A stretch of 64,000 bases of DNA, from the NCBI RefSeq assembly GCF_014905175.1, contig NC_057788.1:6138001-6202000 (forward strand), in the 5' to 3' direction. A program made the translations under genes and the position numbers. Shown in pieces: positions 13,574 to 25,900 of this stretch. Each line of letters opens with the position of its first letter. Within the stretch, counting starts at the first letter, position 1. This stretch comes from Aphidius gifuensis (taxonomy: Eukaryota; Arthropoda; Insecta; Hymenoptera; Braconidae). The notes below the pieces were generated by a model. That model ran no database searches. It had not been told where the DNA came from and saw only the letters and a program-made list of their open reading frames with translations.

Positions 13574-13804
13574 GAAGCACTCGAATTTCGTAAAGTATCT
13601 TTGTGAAATTGTAAATGATACTACAAACAACTTCCACGTTTAAAATTTGATTTTACCGCAATTACGTCAATCGAATAATATAAAATTCAATTGCTAATGT
13701 ATATCGATTAAAATTGATTTTATTATACTGCCACAATTTTCTCAATGTATAATTAAAAATATTTTTTTTTACCTTAATTATGTCAATCAAATTTTACCTT
13801 AACA

Positions 13805-13812
13805 ATTTTTTT
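13805..13812. repeat. 8-bp target-site duplication of hAT element
   Basis: ATTTTTTT directly before the element at 13805..13812 is repeated exactly directly after it at 14700..14707. Eight-base duplications are diagnostic for the hAT superfamily. The low-complexity target weakens the match slightly. Confidence 0.75.
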
Positions 13813-14699
13813 TAGAGATGCACACGAGACGAGACCAGTCTCGGCACTTTCTCGTCTCGTCTCGCGAACTCGAGACGAGACCGAGACGAGACTGAAAATT
13901 TTTCAGGCGAGACGAGACCGAGACGATACTAGCATTACTCGAGACTTCTCGCGAGACTCTCGCGAGAGTCTCGCCGTGTCGTCAATAATATCAAATTTGG
14001 TTTTCTTAATTTTTTTTTTTTTTTTTGTGGTGCCTTTTTTGGTATTAAGTTCTTATATACACATTGCATCTATATAATAACTATAAACGAACGAAAAAAT
14101 ATATAAAATGAATAAAAATTGAATTGAAATCCAGCTCAACTTAAAAAAATAATGGTAAATTATATTTTAATTTAAACGTATGAAATAAATAAAGAACATC
14201 TTAATTATATATGTTAAATCAAAGTATAACTAAGCATTTTTTTTTTAATTTAAACTTAATTTATTTATTTAATTTATATTCATTTTATATATTTTCTTGT
14301 TTGTGGTTCAGTACAATTGATACGTACTTTTTGAGTTAGAATAAATGCAATATTTATTGTTAATTAATAATTGAAAAAAAACTAATAAAGTACTCTTACG
14401 TTATAAAAAAATATAAAAGAAAAAAAAATATTTTATATGCATACATATATTACAAGAATGTATATATTTAAAAATGTTGTATTGATAATAAAAAAAAAAA
14501 TTTACTTTTGTTCACTTTTTATTTATACAGCCGAGACTAGACGAGACTCTGATTTTTTTTACGCGAGACGAGACCGAGACGAGACTCTGATTTTTTCAGC
14601 CGAGACGAGACCGAGACGAGACTGTTGTTTTCGTCATTTTTCGAGACCGAGACGAGACTCGATCGAATCTCGTCTCGTCTCGTCTCGTGTGCATCTCTA
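13813..14699. mobile_element. Non-autonomous hAT transposon (MITE-like, 887 bp)
   Basis: The ends are inverted repeats beginning TAGAGATGCACACGAGACGA on the left and ending with its complement on the right, bordered by an exact 8-bp duplication. TAGAGATGCAC-type ends and 8-bp duplications are those of hAT elements. Subterminal regions (about 13825-13975 and 14530-14690) are filled with repeats of GAGAC and CGAGACGAGACC in both orientations, much more GC-rich than the surroundings. They resemble the clustered transposase-binding sites of hAT ends. The AT-rich core (about 13985-14525) has no transposase frame, so the element must rely on a transposase supplied elsewhere. It sits about 240 bp upstream of the odorant receptor start. 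Well preserved ends suggest fairly recent insertion. Confidence 0.88.
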
Positions 14700-14707
14700 A
14701 TTTTTTT

Positions 14708-15524
14708 ATATACAAATTGTAGACAATGTATTTCCAAGAAGATTTTATAATTCAATAGTATATACCATACATAACATATTTCGTGGTATAACCACATGCT
14801 GCTATTCTCATGAATTTAATTGTGAATTTTTAAATTTATAATTACTATATGTAGATATATCTAACATATGGGTGTACGTAAATTATCTTTGTACAAAGCT
14901 AAAATCAATATATTAAATTTAACAAAGCTTTGTTCACTTTTTAATGTCAATCAAACAAACATGCAATACAATTGGTATATTAAAGTATCTGTAATATTTT
15001 TTAAATTTCATTATTTTTTATAGCCTGTATATAATTAAAAAAAACATACACCATGTACCTGCAATATAATTAAAAGCATTTGATTCAAGGGTCGTTCAAC
15101 GTTTTTCAAGCCATATTTTCAGTATAATTTTTTTACTTTAAACTACTTTACTAAATAAATATAAAAAAGTACTTTGGAAAATAAATTTTTCTGTTTATTT
15201 TCAATGTGATATCTCAAGAATTTTTATTTTAAAAAATATTTAAACAAAGTAACGAATAAAGTAATGATTTTTCAGTATAAACAAATTCCTAGCTGCCAAA
15301 TTTTTGACGTGAACTTAGTTAAAATGTCGGATTTGTCTATTTCTAACAATTTCTAAAATACAATTGTACAATTAACTACAATTTAAGACACACCGACACG
15401 CCGGTCTCCATATCTTCAAGCTGCTTCAACTCTTCAAGTCTTGTCGTTGCTTGTCGTTATAAACGTTACAAAAAATATAAACATTAACATAAATATAAAC
15501 AGTTAAAAAAAAACTTCAACAAAA
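14708..15524. other. Intergenic, F-box gene promoter side
   Basis: AT-rich sequence between the transposon and the F-box/LRR gene. No exon or repeat was recognised. The last 150 bp are richer in C and G and probably hold the promoter and 5' untranslated region. Confidence 0.35.
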
Positions 15525-16958
15525 ATGCCGCTCGACGTCAAAGATGTACTGACAATGGAACGTGTTAATGATGATTGTCTAGCTGAAATATTCATGTATC
15601 TTCCAGCATGTGAAAGACCAAAAATTGCATTGGGTATGATAATAATAATTAATATATAGGATAAATTTTTTAATAATGATAATTAATTTTTTTTTTTAGT
15701 ATGCAAACAATGGAAAAGAGCCCTTGATTATTATTCTTGGTTTAATGTCAAAAAAATTGAACTAACTTATTGGAGATATGATGAGTATCCTAATTTATTA
15801 ACGAAAAATTATCCAACAACCGATGGACAATTTAGTTTTTTAAAATCGCTTCTTAATAAATGTGGTCCTTATTTAACAGAATTAGACTTGACAGCATATA
15901 ACCACTTTAACATAGTACCAGTTGTCAATGAATCATGTCCAAATCTGGTAAAACTTCGAATAAGAATTGAATATACTGACGATACAATATTAGATAATTC
16001 ATTTACACGTCTTTTTAAACTAAAAGTATTGAAAATTATATTTCAATGTTTTAAAATGCTCGATACAGTTATACCTGTTCCTTTGATTGAGTCTTTGTTA
16101 AATGTTGCTGATACATTGACTGAACTAAATTTGTCGAATTGGTCTGAAAGCCCTAAGGACAATACTAATTTTCCAAAGGAAATCACTAGTGTAAGTTAAT
16201 CTCTATATCTATTACAAAAAAAAAAAAAAAATACTCCTTTTTATTCTTTACATATAAGTACTTATGAATTATTTGTTTTGCAGGTGGTTTCTCAACTGAA
16301 GGCCTTGAAAACGTTTCAATTTGGTGGTATAAATTATCCCAAAAGTTTAATCGATTATGTAAATGTACCAAATCTTGAAATAATAGTCACTGCTGACGAG
16401 TGTAAATATCATGAAAATAAATTCGATAGCGAAGAATTATATGAGTGGGTCATAGAATTAGATATTAGAAATTCTCGAGTTACTGATGATTTTTTATATA
16501 ATGTTGCTAATGTCATGAGGGAATTACGACTACTGCAAATATATAGTACTTGGATAACCGATGCTAGTATAGTAGCAATTTCAAAGATGAATCATTTAAT
16601 ACAATTTGATTGTTCCGGGTTTAATAACGTCACTGACTCTTCAATTAAATTGCTCAAAAATTTGGTATTGTTAGCCTTACCATTCAGCAATAAAATCACA
16701 GATAAATCAGCCATGAAAGTTCTTGAAAATTCACCAAAATTGAAATATATGACCATTGAAAACACAGGTGTAACTCCTGAATTTATCAAAAAAGCACAAG
16801 AAATATCAAGAAAGCGTAAAAAAAAATTGAAAGTGTTCATGTCTTGTGAAGATGGTGAGCCTAACACACAAACTAAATATGAATATTTAACAGTCTATTA
16901 TGTTCAAAAAAAGAAACAACAAAACAAAAATGAGATAACTCGTGAGCTATATATATGA
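15525..16958 (+). CDS. F-box/LRR protein
   Basis: Probable substrate-recognition subunit of an SCF (Skp1-Cullin-F-box) ubiquitin ligase. Exons 15525..15633, 15700..16190 and 16284..16958 encode 424 residues. The F-box spans about residues 14-55: it starts VNDDCLAEIFMYLP, continues through the intron, and ends VCKQWKRALDYYSW. After it come degenerate leucine-rich repeats, such as LTELDLTAYN, LTELNLSNWS, LIQFDCSGFNNVTDSSI and LKYMTIENTGVTPEFI. The C-terminus after residue about 375 is basic and low in complexity. The phases match (1, then 0). The substrate is unknown. Fast-evolving F-box/LRR families are expanded in some parasitoid wasps, which fits but does not prove the host assignment. Confidence 0.87.
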
Positions 16959-16978
16959 TGATAACTGACCAATAATCT

Positions 16979-17257
16979 TCTATTTAATACTAGATTCATC
17001 AAACATTTTAACAATATAACAATAATTATAAAAATATCAACATATATATATGTTAACATATTTCATCAACCGTGACCCAATTATTTTAAATTAATTTCTA
17101 ACAAAGCTAGAAATTATATCGAATTAGTATTCTATCTAATACTATAGATTGATTAAACTTTTTAACGATATAACAATAATTATAAAAAAAAAAAACATAT
17201 TGACTTGTTAACAACATATTTCATGTACTTTTTTTACTAGAAATTATATCGAATTCA
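16979..17257 (+). repeat. Diverged tandem duplication, about 150-bp period
   Basis: Two consecutive copies (about 16979-17129 and 17130-17257) share TAATACTA-GATT, AACAATATAACAATAATTAT, the ATATTTCAT stretch and TAGAAATTATATCGAATT in the same order. It lies directly 3' of the F-box gene, so it may include its 3' untranslated region. Confidence 0.65.
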
Positions 17258-18115
17258 ATATAATATTAATTCAACCAAAAAATATAAATTTCATTTCCAT
17301 TAAAAAAAAAAATAAATATAAATTTGACTTATTTACAAGATTAATTACAGGTGTTAAATTTTTCTCCTGCAATAGCTTTTCCCTCGTATTTCAATTTATT
17401 TGAATAACATTTTAACAATACTATAATACTGCTACACAAATAACACTGAAAAAGACAAAAACTGACTTTATTTTTTTTATTTTTTTTTATTCAACACGTA
17501 GCTGTATGTATTTATGACATTAGTCATAATATTTTTTTCATTCTTTATTCCTTAATAACGTAAATTCATTAATTTCTTTGAAATGTCCTACTTTAAAGAC
17601 TAAATATAATATTAATGATAATATGTAATAAATAAAAGAAAACCAAGTAAATAAATTAATCAAAAGTTTTATTTAAAAATATAAGTGACCTATTATATAT
17701 ACCTATACTTTATTTATAACAATAATTATATTGTTAATCCATATATGTGTTGATGATCGTATTGATACTGATAGCAAAACAATTCGAGCATTTAAATAGT
17801 TATGTACATGTGGTCCAATACGAGCGATGACATACATTGTAGTATATTATTTACCAACTATATTTTTTAAAAAACCCAATGAAGGTTATGGTCATGTTGT
17901 GACTGGTGACAGTGACATTCAAAACAAATAAACAATAATAAAAAATGTCATGATAACAACAAGTGTATAAATGTATTGTTAAATTATTAACAATTAACTT
18001 TTGTTATTTAAAAATTTATAGAATGTCAAATTCAACTTGTTTACCTCAAAATAATTGACATAATTTCGTAGCTCAAAAATAGACAAATCAAAAATACATA
18101 AATAAATAAATCAAC
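17258..18115. other. Intergenic before beta4GalT7
   Basis: AT-rich, with no exon or repeat recognised. The final 200 bp presumably hold the beta4GalT7 promoter. Confidence 0.35.
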
Positions 18116-19276
18116 ATGGAAATTAGATGGAAAAAATTACAATTAAATGGACTTTTAATTTGTATTTTTATAACTTTTATATTTACTTTTTTGATGGGTA
18201 GTATATTAATTAATTCAGGTAAGAAAATAATTTTAATTTTATAAATAAATTTTCTTATTTTTTAAATATCATGTGTATAATTTATTTATTTTATCAGATA
18301 GCTGTAAATGTCCAGTAACAACAAATCAATCAAAAAAAGAAGATAAATTAATGACAAAAATAGGAAGAAGAAATGATAATACTAAAAAACTTGCAATTCT
18401 TGTGCCATTTAGAGATAGATTTGAAGAATTATTATCATTTGTACCACATATGAAAGAATTTTTGGATAAACAAAATATTGATTACCACATATTTGTTCTA
18501 AATCAGGTACAAGAATTTAATATAAATTATTTATATCTTAAATAATCTAATTACAAATTTTTCAATAATTTATTTAGATTGATAGATATCGTTTTAACAG
18601 AGCTTCATTAATAAACGTTGGTTTTATTTATACAAAAAAAAATTTTGATTATATTGCTATGCATGATGTGGATTTATTGCCAATAAATGACAATTTGTCA
18701 TACAAATATCCACTAGATGGTCCATTTCATGTATCTGCTCCAGAACTTCATCCACGTTATCATTACAAAACATTTATTGGTGGTATATTATTGATAAATA
18801 AACAACACTATAGTCAAGTTAATGGAATGTCTAATAAATATTGGGGCTGGGGTTTAGAGGATGATGAATTTTATGTAAGATTAAAAGAAAAAAATATAAT
18901 TGTTTATAGACCACAAAATATTACAACAGGAACACAAAATACATTTAGGTAATATCATTAAATTATTGAATATATTATATAAGGAAACAAATACTAATTT
19001 TGTATTTGTTTTTACAGACATATTCATGAAAAAAATCATAGAAAAAGAGACATGGTCAAATGTTTTAATCAAAAAGAAGCTACAAGAAAAAGAGATCATC
19101 AAACTGGTCTTGATAATATTTCTTATAAAATAACAAAAATTGTAAATATTACAATTGTAGATATACCATTGACAATATTAAATATTGCATTGACATGTGA
19201 TAAATCATTTACACCATGGTGTGAGTGCAATAAACCCGCAGAAATTACAAAAAAAAATTTAGACTCAAATTTATAG
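18116..19276 (+). CDS. beta4GalT7: Xylosylprotein beta-1,4-galactosyltransferase 7
   Basis: Golgi type II enzyme that adds the first galactose to xylose in the proteoglycan linker tetrasaccharide, so it is needed for heparan and chondroitin sulfate. Exons 18116..18218, 18298..18506, 18578..18948 and 19018..19276 encode 313 residues (human 327). A short basic cytoplasmic tail precedes one membrane helix at about residues 11-34. The catalytic domain starts at LAILVPFRDRFEELL. The metal-binding D-V-D is at residues 134-136 within MHDVDLLP, and the acceptor-site WGWGLEDDEF follows at about 193-202. The last exon supplies the His-X-His region (HIHEKNHRKRD) and ends with a CDKSFTPWCEC segment. All introns are GT-AG in matching phase. 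Secure. Confidence 0.96.
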
Positions 19277-19610
19277 TAAATAAATAATTAAATTAATTAA
19301 TCTCATTGTTTTTATTTATTAAACAAGTCCCATTAATAAAAAACAATATAAATAAATTTGAATTTTTCGTGCCAAATCACCATTTTATTTATAGAGTTTG
19401 TTTATATACTTGTAGATGTCATAACAATCTAAAATCAATTCTGACATTTTGTCATTTTATAAACAAAAAAAAAAAAAATCACAATTGTCTATATATAAAA
19501 AAATTATAAAATAATAACCCAAATAATAATAATAAATATATAGTACTTTAAAAATATTATATCTTTATTTTAATTATTATTATGTTATTCAATTAAAAAG
19601 TCAAGTGTCA

Positions 19611-19618
19611 TGACGTCA
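19611..19618. promoter_or_regulatory. CRE palindrome upstream of huntingtin
   Basis: A full TGACGTCA palindrome, the CREB/ATF consensus, 335 bp upstream of the huntingtin start. ATGATGGCGTTGC follows within 10 bp. It is the only such site I noticed in a gene-proximal position. Function is inferred. Confidence 0.4.
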
Positions 19619-19806
19619 CAATGATGGCGTTGCAAAGTAAATAAAGAAACGTCAAAACCGGCAGAGTTTATTTATTTTTGTTGTTGTCTGTGTTTTTGTT
19701 GTAAAAAATTAAAGTTAATTAAAATTATAATATTTTTATTATGCGTGTGTTAAAAAAAAAAAAATAGAATATAAATAAAAAATAGTTTAAAGTGGAAAAA
19801 AAAAAA

Positions 19807-19857
19807 ATGGCAATAAAAAATTCAATTGAATATGAGATTATAAAAACCAGCTGTTAA
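19807..19857 (+). other. Short upstream open reading frame before huntingtin
   Basis: ATG to TAA of 16 codons, ending about 95 bp before the huntingtin ATG. If it is retained in the mature 5' leader it could lower translation. It could also lie in an unseen 5' intron. Confidence 0.3.
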
Positions 19858-19952
19858 ATAATAATAAATACAAAATTGTCAGGTGGTTCCCCAAGGTTGT
19901 AATAATTATTAATAATTAAAATAAAAAAGTATAATATTTAAATACCTTAAAA

Positions 19953-22900
19953 ATGGCTAATTACAATAATATTATCAAGGCCATTGAAACACTAAATTCA
20001 TATGAAAAAAATGACAACACAAATGTACCAGATGATAAAACAAAAATAAAAACAGAAAAAATGTCATGTTGTACAACAATTGCAAATGGTATATGTTGTC
20101 AAACAGGAAAAGTAATAAAAAATTTTAGCCAAATATTGGGTATATCAATAAGAACATTATTACAATTATGTGATGATGATGAATCAGATGTTAGAATGAT
20201 TGCTGATGAATGTTTAAATAGAATAATAAAATCAACATGTGATAATTATGCATTAAAAATACAATTTGAATTATACAATGAAATACATAAAAATGGTAGA
20301 TCAAGAATTTTAAGATCAGCATTAAAAAGATTTGGTATATTAAGTCATACAATAAGACCAATAAAAGGACAAGTTTATATATCAAATTTAATACCATGTA
20401 TTGTTGAAATATCAAAGAGACAAGAAGAAGAAATAATTGATACATTATCACAAACATTACCACTTATTCTTGATACACTTGGTCCAATAATGCGTGATAA
20501 ACATGCAAAATTATTGCTAAAATCATTTTATCCAAATTTATCATCATCACAATCAATAATACGTAGAAATTCATCAAACATGATATTAACAACATGTTTA
20601 CATTGTCGTAAACCACGTATTTATTTATTTTATGCATTACGATATTTAATTGATACAATTATTAATTTATCTGATATTAATAATGATGATAATGATGATA
20701 ATATAAATCTTATTGTTGGTATATTGGGTTGTTTAAAAATTATAATACCACATATGGATAATGACAAACTTGAAAATGATCCAGAAACAGATACAATTGT
20801 TCATCGACTTGAATGTTTATTACAAATATATGAGCTATGTTTAAAATATATTCAATGGCATTCTCATCATAATGTTGTTAATGCTGCATTAGAAACATTA
20901 GCACAATTATTACGTTCACCAAATGAAGAATTAATTAATCAGCTGACTTCAATTAATGGACCAACTGGTGGTAGTAGAATTTTAGCATTTCAAAAAAATT
21001 TTAATACATCACCTAGTACTATTGTTGATAAAATTATTAAACAAGATGATGATGATGATGATGATGATAAATTAAATATTGGAACATTTAATGATGAAGA
21101 TGTATCATTAAAATATTGCTGTAGATATATTGCATTGACATTTCTTTTAACTGGTAAACCTGGTGAATTAATAGCTGATAAATTATTTCGTGTAAGTGTT
21201 AAATCATTGTCATTAATTTGTCTTGCTAATGCAATAAGACTGTATCCAAATATATTAATGGAAACACTTGAAATAATTAATGAAGAAAATAAATTAAATG
21301 ATAATGATAAACAAATGATGTGTGATATACTTTTATATGCAAATCATTCTGATCCACAATTACGTGGTAATGTTTCAACAATTATTTCATATTTTTTAAA
21401 TGCAATTTATGTTCAGTATGAAGGTTCTTATTTGTGTTTAAATGAAACTATAAAAATAGATAATTTAATTGAGCTATTAATAAAAGGTTTAAAAGATGAA
21501 TCATCATTAACATGTCGTCAAACTTTAATTTCATTAAATAGCTGTTCAACTTGTTTATTAGAATCTGAAGAATATAAAAATGGACTGAAATTAATTAATA
21601 ATTTACTTCCACTTGTTAAAAATCAATATTTTCTTGTTAAAATAAGTTTAAGTCAAGTTATCAGTGAATTACCATTTACAACAATTAAATATCTTGATAA
21701 TAATTTACAATTTCAAAATGAAGTACTTGAAATTTTAATGCAATTAATTGGTGATCAAGATCACAGAGTACGTAATTCAGCAAGTGAATCAATTGTTAAA
21801 TTTGTTAAAACATCATTTATTGAAAAATATAAATATCATGACGAAAATACTGATAATGATAATGAAAATGACGATGAAATATTAAAAAAAACATCACAAT
21901 ATTTTGATGATTTTTTAAATCAAATAATTATGATTAATCCATTAGAAACAAGATTATATAAAAATTTAGATGATGATTTTTTTGTTAATAGTCTTGTTGA
22001 GCCATTTTTAATGTTCTACACTTTACCTAAAATAAAATTTAGCCAACAAAAACATCAACAACAACTTGAAAGTTGTCTAAAAATTATTGTAAATTTATTA
22101 CATGATAAGCTAATAATAAATCCATCAAAATATCAATATTATGGTTGTTATGAAACGTTAAATAAATTGTCAAGTATATATTCAACAACATTATATCCTG
22201 ATGCATGGGGTTGTCAAACAATACAAGTAGTATTGAATGATAATGATAATACAAAAATTAATTCAAGTAATCGTAATATTGTCAGTGAATTATCAAATAT
22301 TGATATTGATTTTCCAGATAATTTAACATCAACAACAACAACAACTGGAAATCAGCTGTTTTCATTAACACTAAAATTATTATCATCAGATTCAGTTAGT
22401 TTAGATTTATCAATTCACAAACATATGTTATTATTTGCTGGTAATTTAATGTCTGGTATTGTATTAAAAAATTTAAAGCACATGGTTGATCAACAAACAA
22501 ATGACACAGATACAAATACAAATAAAAAAATGTGGAATTTATTTATTGATACAGAATTAAATGCAAATATTGAAGCATTATTTATTCATATTATGAAAAT
22601 AATAAATATATTTGTTCATGTTATTGATGAAAGACAAGTAACAACAATATCAACAAATAAAATTGGACTTATGTCATTACCATTAGCATCATCATTATCA
22701 CCACGTAAAAAATTTCAAAATACAAAAAATAATGATGATAATAATAATCAAAATGAACAAAAAATAAAAGATAATAATAATAAAATTGAATTTAAAAATC
22801 CATTAAGTTCATCGTCATTTAAAAGTTCATCATTTAGTAAAGATATTATTGGCTCATTTAGTAATTCATCACATTATATGAAATTATATGAAATATTAAA

Positions 22901-25900
22901 AGCAGCAAATTTAAATTATAATTCAACATTAGATGCTGATGCAAGTCAAATGTATCTTGGTTTATTAAATTCTAGTCTTGAAGTATTATCACAAATATTA
23001 GAAATATCAAGTACATATGAAGCTAGAAAATTAGCTGAAGAAACATTGCATTATCTTGAAACAACATTATCATTATCACCAACAATAACAATACAATGTG
23101 TACGACAATTATTAAAATCATTATTTAGTACAAATTTATGTGCACGTTGGGATGAATTAGAAGAAATACGTAGTCCAGACAATTCAAATAAATTAAATAA
23201 CAATAATAATGATGATATAAAAAAAGGTTTATATGAATATTGTTTTCAAAAACCAACAAAATATATAACAACAATGATTAAAAAAATTGGTAATAATTGT
23301 CGTCATAATGAATATGATAGTACATCAATAATAACAACAAATCGTATACGTCGTGATTCTGATCGTAAAATAGCAATTGCATTTAGATCATTTGCACGTT
23401 CAAATAATCAAAAAGTATTTTTTTCATCATTCATAAGAATATTTGAAACAATGGTTATTAAATCTTTAAATCGTTATACAACAACAAATTCAGTTAATAT
23501 ACAATGTCAAGTATTATTATTATTATCACAATTAGTAAAATTTCATGTTAATTATTGTCTTTTAGATACAGATAAAACATTTATTGATTTTGTACTTGGA
23601 CAATTTCAATTTATTGAAGAATCACAAATACCAAATGTCGAGTTATTATTACCAAAAATATTTTGTTTTTTAGTTAATTTATCATATGAAAAATATCATA
23701 CAAAGTTAATAATTGATTTACCAGAAATAATTAAATTATGTGATGGTTTAATGGCAAGTGAACAACCAGCATTAACACATTGTATACCAGCATTAATACC
23801 AGTTGTTGAAGATATATTTTTATCAAGAAATAAAATTAAGCCATCTGAACGTCAAGAATTAGATACAACACGTGAATATTTAATGTCAATGTTATTAAGA
23901 CTTGTTGAACATCATTTAGTTATTGATTTATTATCACAATGTTTAGCTGAATCACGTCATGATGATGATGGTGAAGAAAAATGGCGTAAATGGTCAAGAA
24001 TGACACTTGATTCAATAATACCAGCATTATCTGCTGGTAGAATTAGAATTGAATATGAAGAAGCAGCAATATCACTTATTAAATTATTTTCAGTTTTATC
24101 ACCAATGGTATTACGTCCAGTTGATCCATTGTTAAAAATTTTATTCACTGTACCACCAACATTGGAACAATCAAGAGTTAAATTAGAACGTTGGATTGGA
24201 ATGATAAATATTATATTATTGTCATTAATATCATATGCCAAAGAAGATGTTATGCTATCAAGATTAAATGAATTATGTGTTTATATGACTGAGCTTGTAC
24301 TGACACTTGATTTACCACATACATTTACAATATATGATACAGCTGATCCATTAAATGCAACAAATTCTGAATTATCAACTTGTCGTTTATCACCAGAACA
24401 AATATTATCAATATTTTTATTTAGAGTTATTAATCATGTTGTTAAAAAAATAACACAACTTTTACATAATATTAATTATCGTGAAAAATTAAATAAATTA
24501 CATCATGATATTTATCTTATTAAAGAGTTATCATTTTTTTTACAGCTATGTATTTATATGTTTGAATCTGGAAGTCATTGTAAAATTGCAAATGCAACTA
24601 TTAAAATGATCAATGAAAATAGTGAATTTATACCAATTGAAGAATTAAATAATTTAATGTTAAAATTAGCTAAAAAAAATTGTCCAATATTGTCTATTCA
24701 ATGGATATATTTATTAACATTAATTGGTTATAATAAGCAAAATTTTTGGTCAAATATTATGAACAATAAAACACATAATAATAATAACAAAGAAAATATT
24801 GATGAAAAAATTATACGACAATGTTCAATGATATTATTTTGTGATCATATTTATGAAAATATCAATGATACAGAATCATTAATATGTTTATTGGATAATC
24901 ATGTTGAAGAGATAATAAATTTATCAAATGAATCACCAGTTCGTGATTTAGTAACAGTTGCAATTCATCGTGAATCAACGACAAGTCAACTGCTAATAAA
25001 TGCAATAACAAAAAAGTGTTTAACACATCTAGAAAAACCAATATTTTTAAAAAAATTACTACGAACATTTGAAACAGCACATGACAGTCAAAGTGGAGCT
25101 ATTATATTAATTTTAATTGAAAAATTAATTGACTCGTCTGATTCAACATTAACAAAAATAGCAAATAAAATAATAATTAAAAAAATTGAATATTTATTAT
25201 CATCAAATCATGATATTGTACTGCAACAATTGACAAAAAATAATATAATAAATATAATGAAAATTTTAGAGTGTAAAAAAATTGAAAAAAACAATTTAAT
25301 ATTAATTGGAATGATAAATAATTTAGCAGCAACATTTTATGATTTATCACCAATTGAATTACAATATTGTCGACCATTTAATCCTGTGACAATAAAAAAT
25401 ATTGTATTTGATAAAAATTGGTTTTTATTAAAAATTCAAGAAGCTTGTTGTGGTAGTAGCATTGAAATAAGTGAAACAGCAAAACTATTATCATTTATTG
25501 ATTTAACAATTGATGATTGTGATGATATATTAATGTCAAATGAATTTAATTTAGACGTATTAACTCATTGTATTAAATTTGGAGCACGTTTAACAATTGA
25601 AGAAAATATTAAAAATACATTATTTAAAAAAAGTAAAAATATTCAAGCAGTTAATGATGATGATGAAATAAATTTAAATTATTTATCAAATATATTTATA
25701 TCATCAAAAAAATGTTTATCTTATCATGTTAAAAATATAATTGATTTAATTCCACAACCTCATGATGTATATGAGCCAATGAGAAATAATGAAAATGAAA
25801 ATAAATATACATTGGAATTTAAAGAGTTAATGGAAAATAAAGTTTATTGGAAAAAATTATTTTCAATTATTCCAGCTGTTACACAATACATCAAGACACT

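Larger units (their letters stand above)
19277..19952. other. beta4GalT7 3' side and huntingtin 5' region
   Basis: Holds the end of the beta4GalT7 transcript and the promoter and 5' untranslated region of huntingtin. Apart from the CRE and the small upstream frame listed separately, it is A/T homopolymer. Any 5' untranslated intron cannot be placed with confidence. Confidence 0.4.

Noticed and set aside
13571..13630. Extension of the odorant receptor by 19 residues upstream
   Set aside because: The extended frame begins with TTG and contains no ATG before 13573. Odorant receptors normally begin close to this point.
14437..14797. Open frames of 86-87 residues rich in Arg, Asp, Glu and Ser on both strands
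   Set aside because: They are readings of the GAGAC subterminal repeats of the hAT element, present on both strands at once, and not genes.
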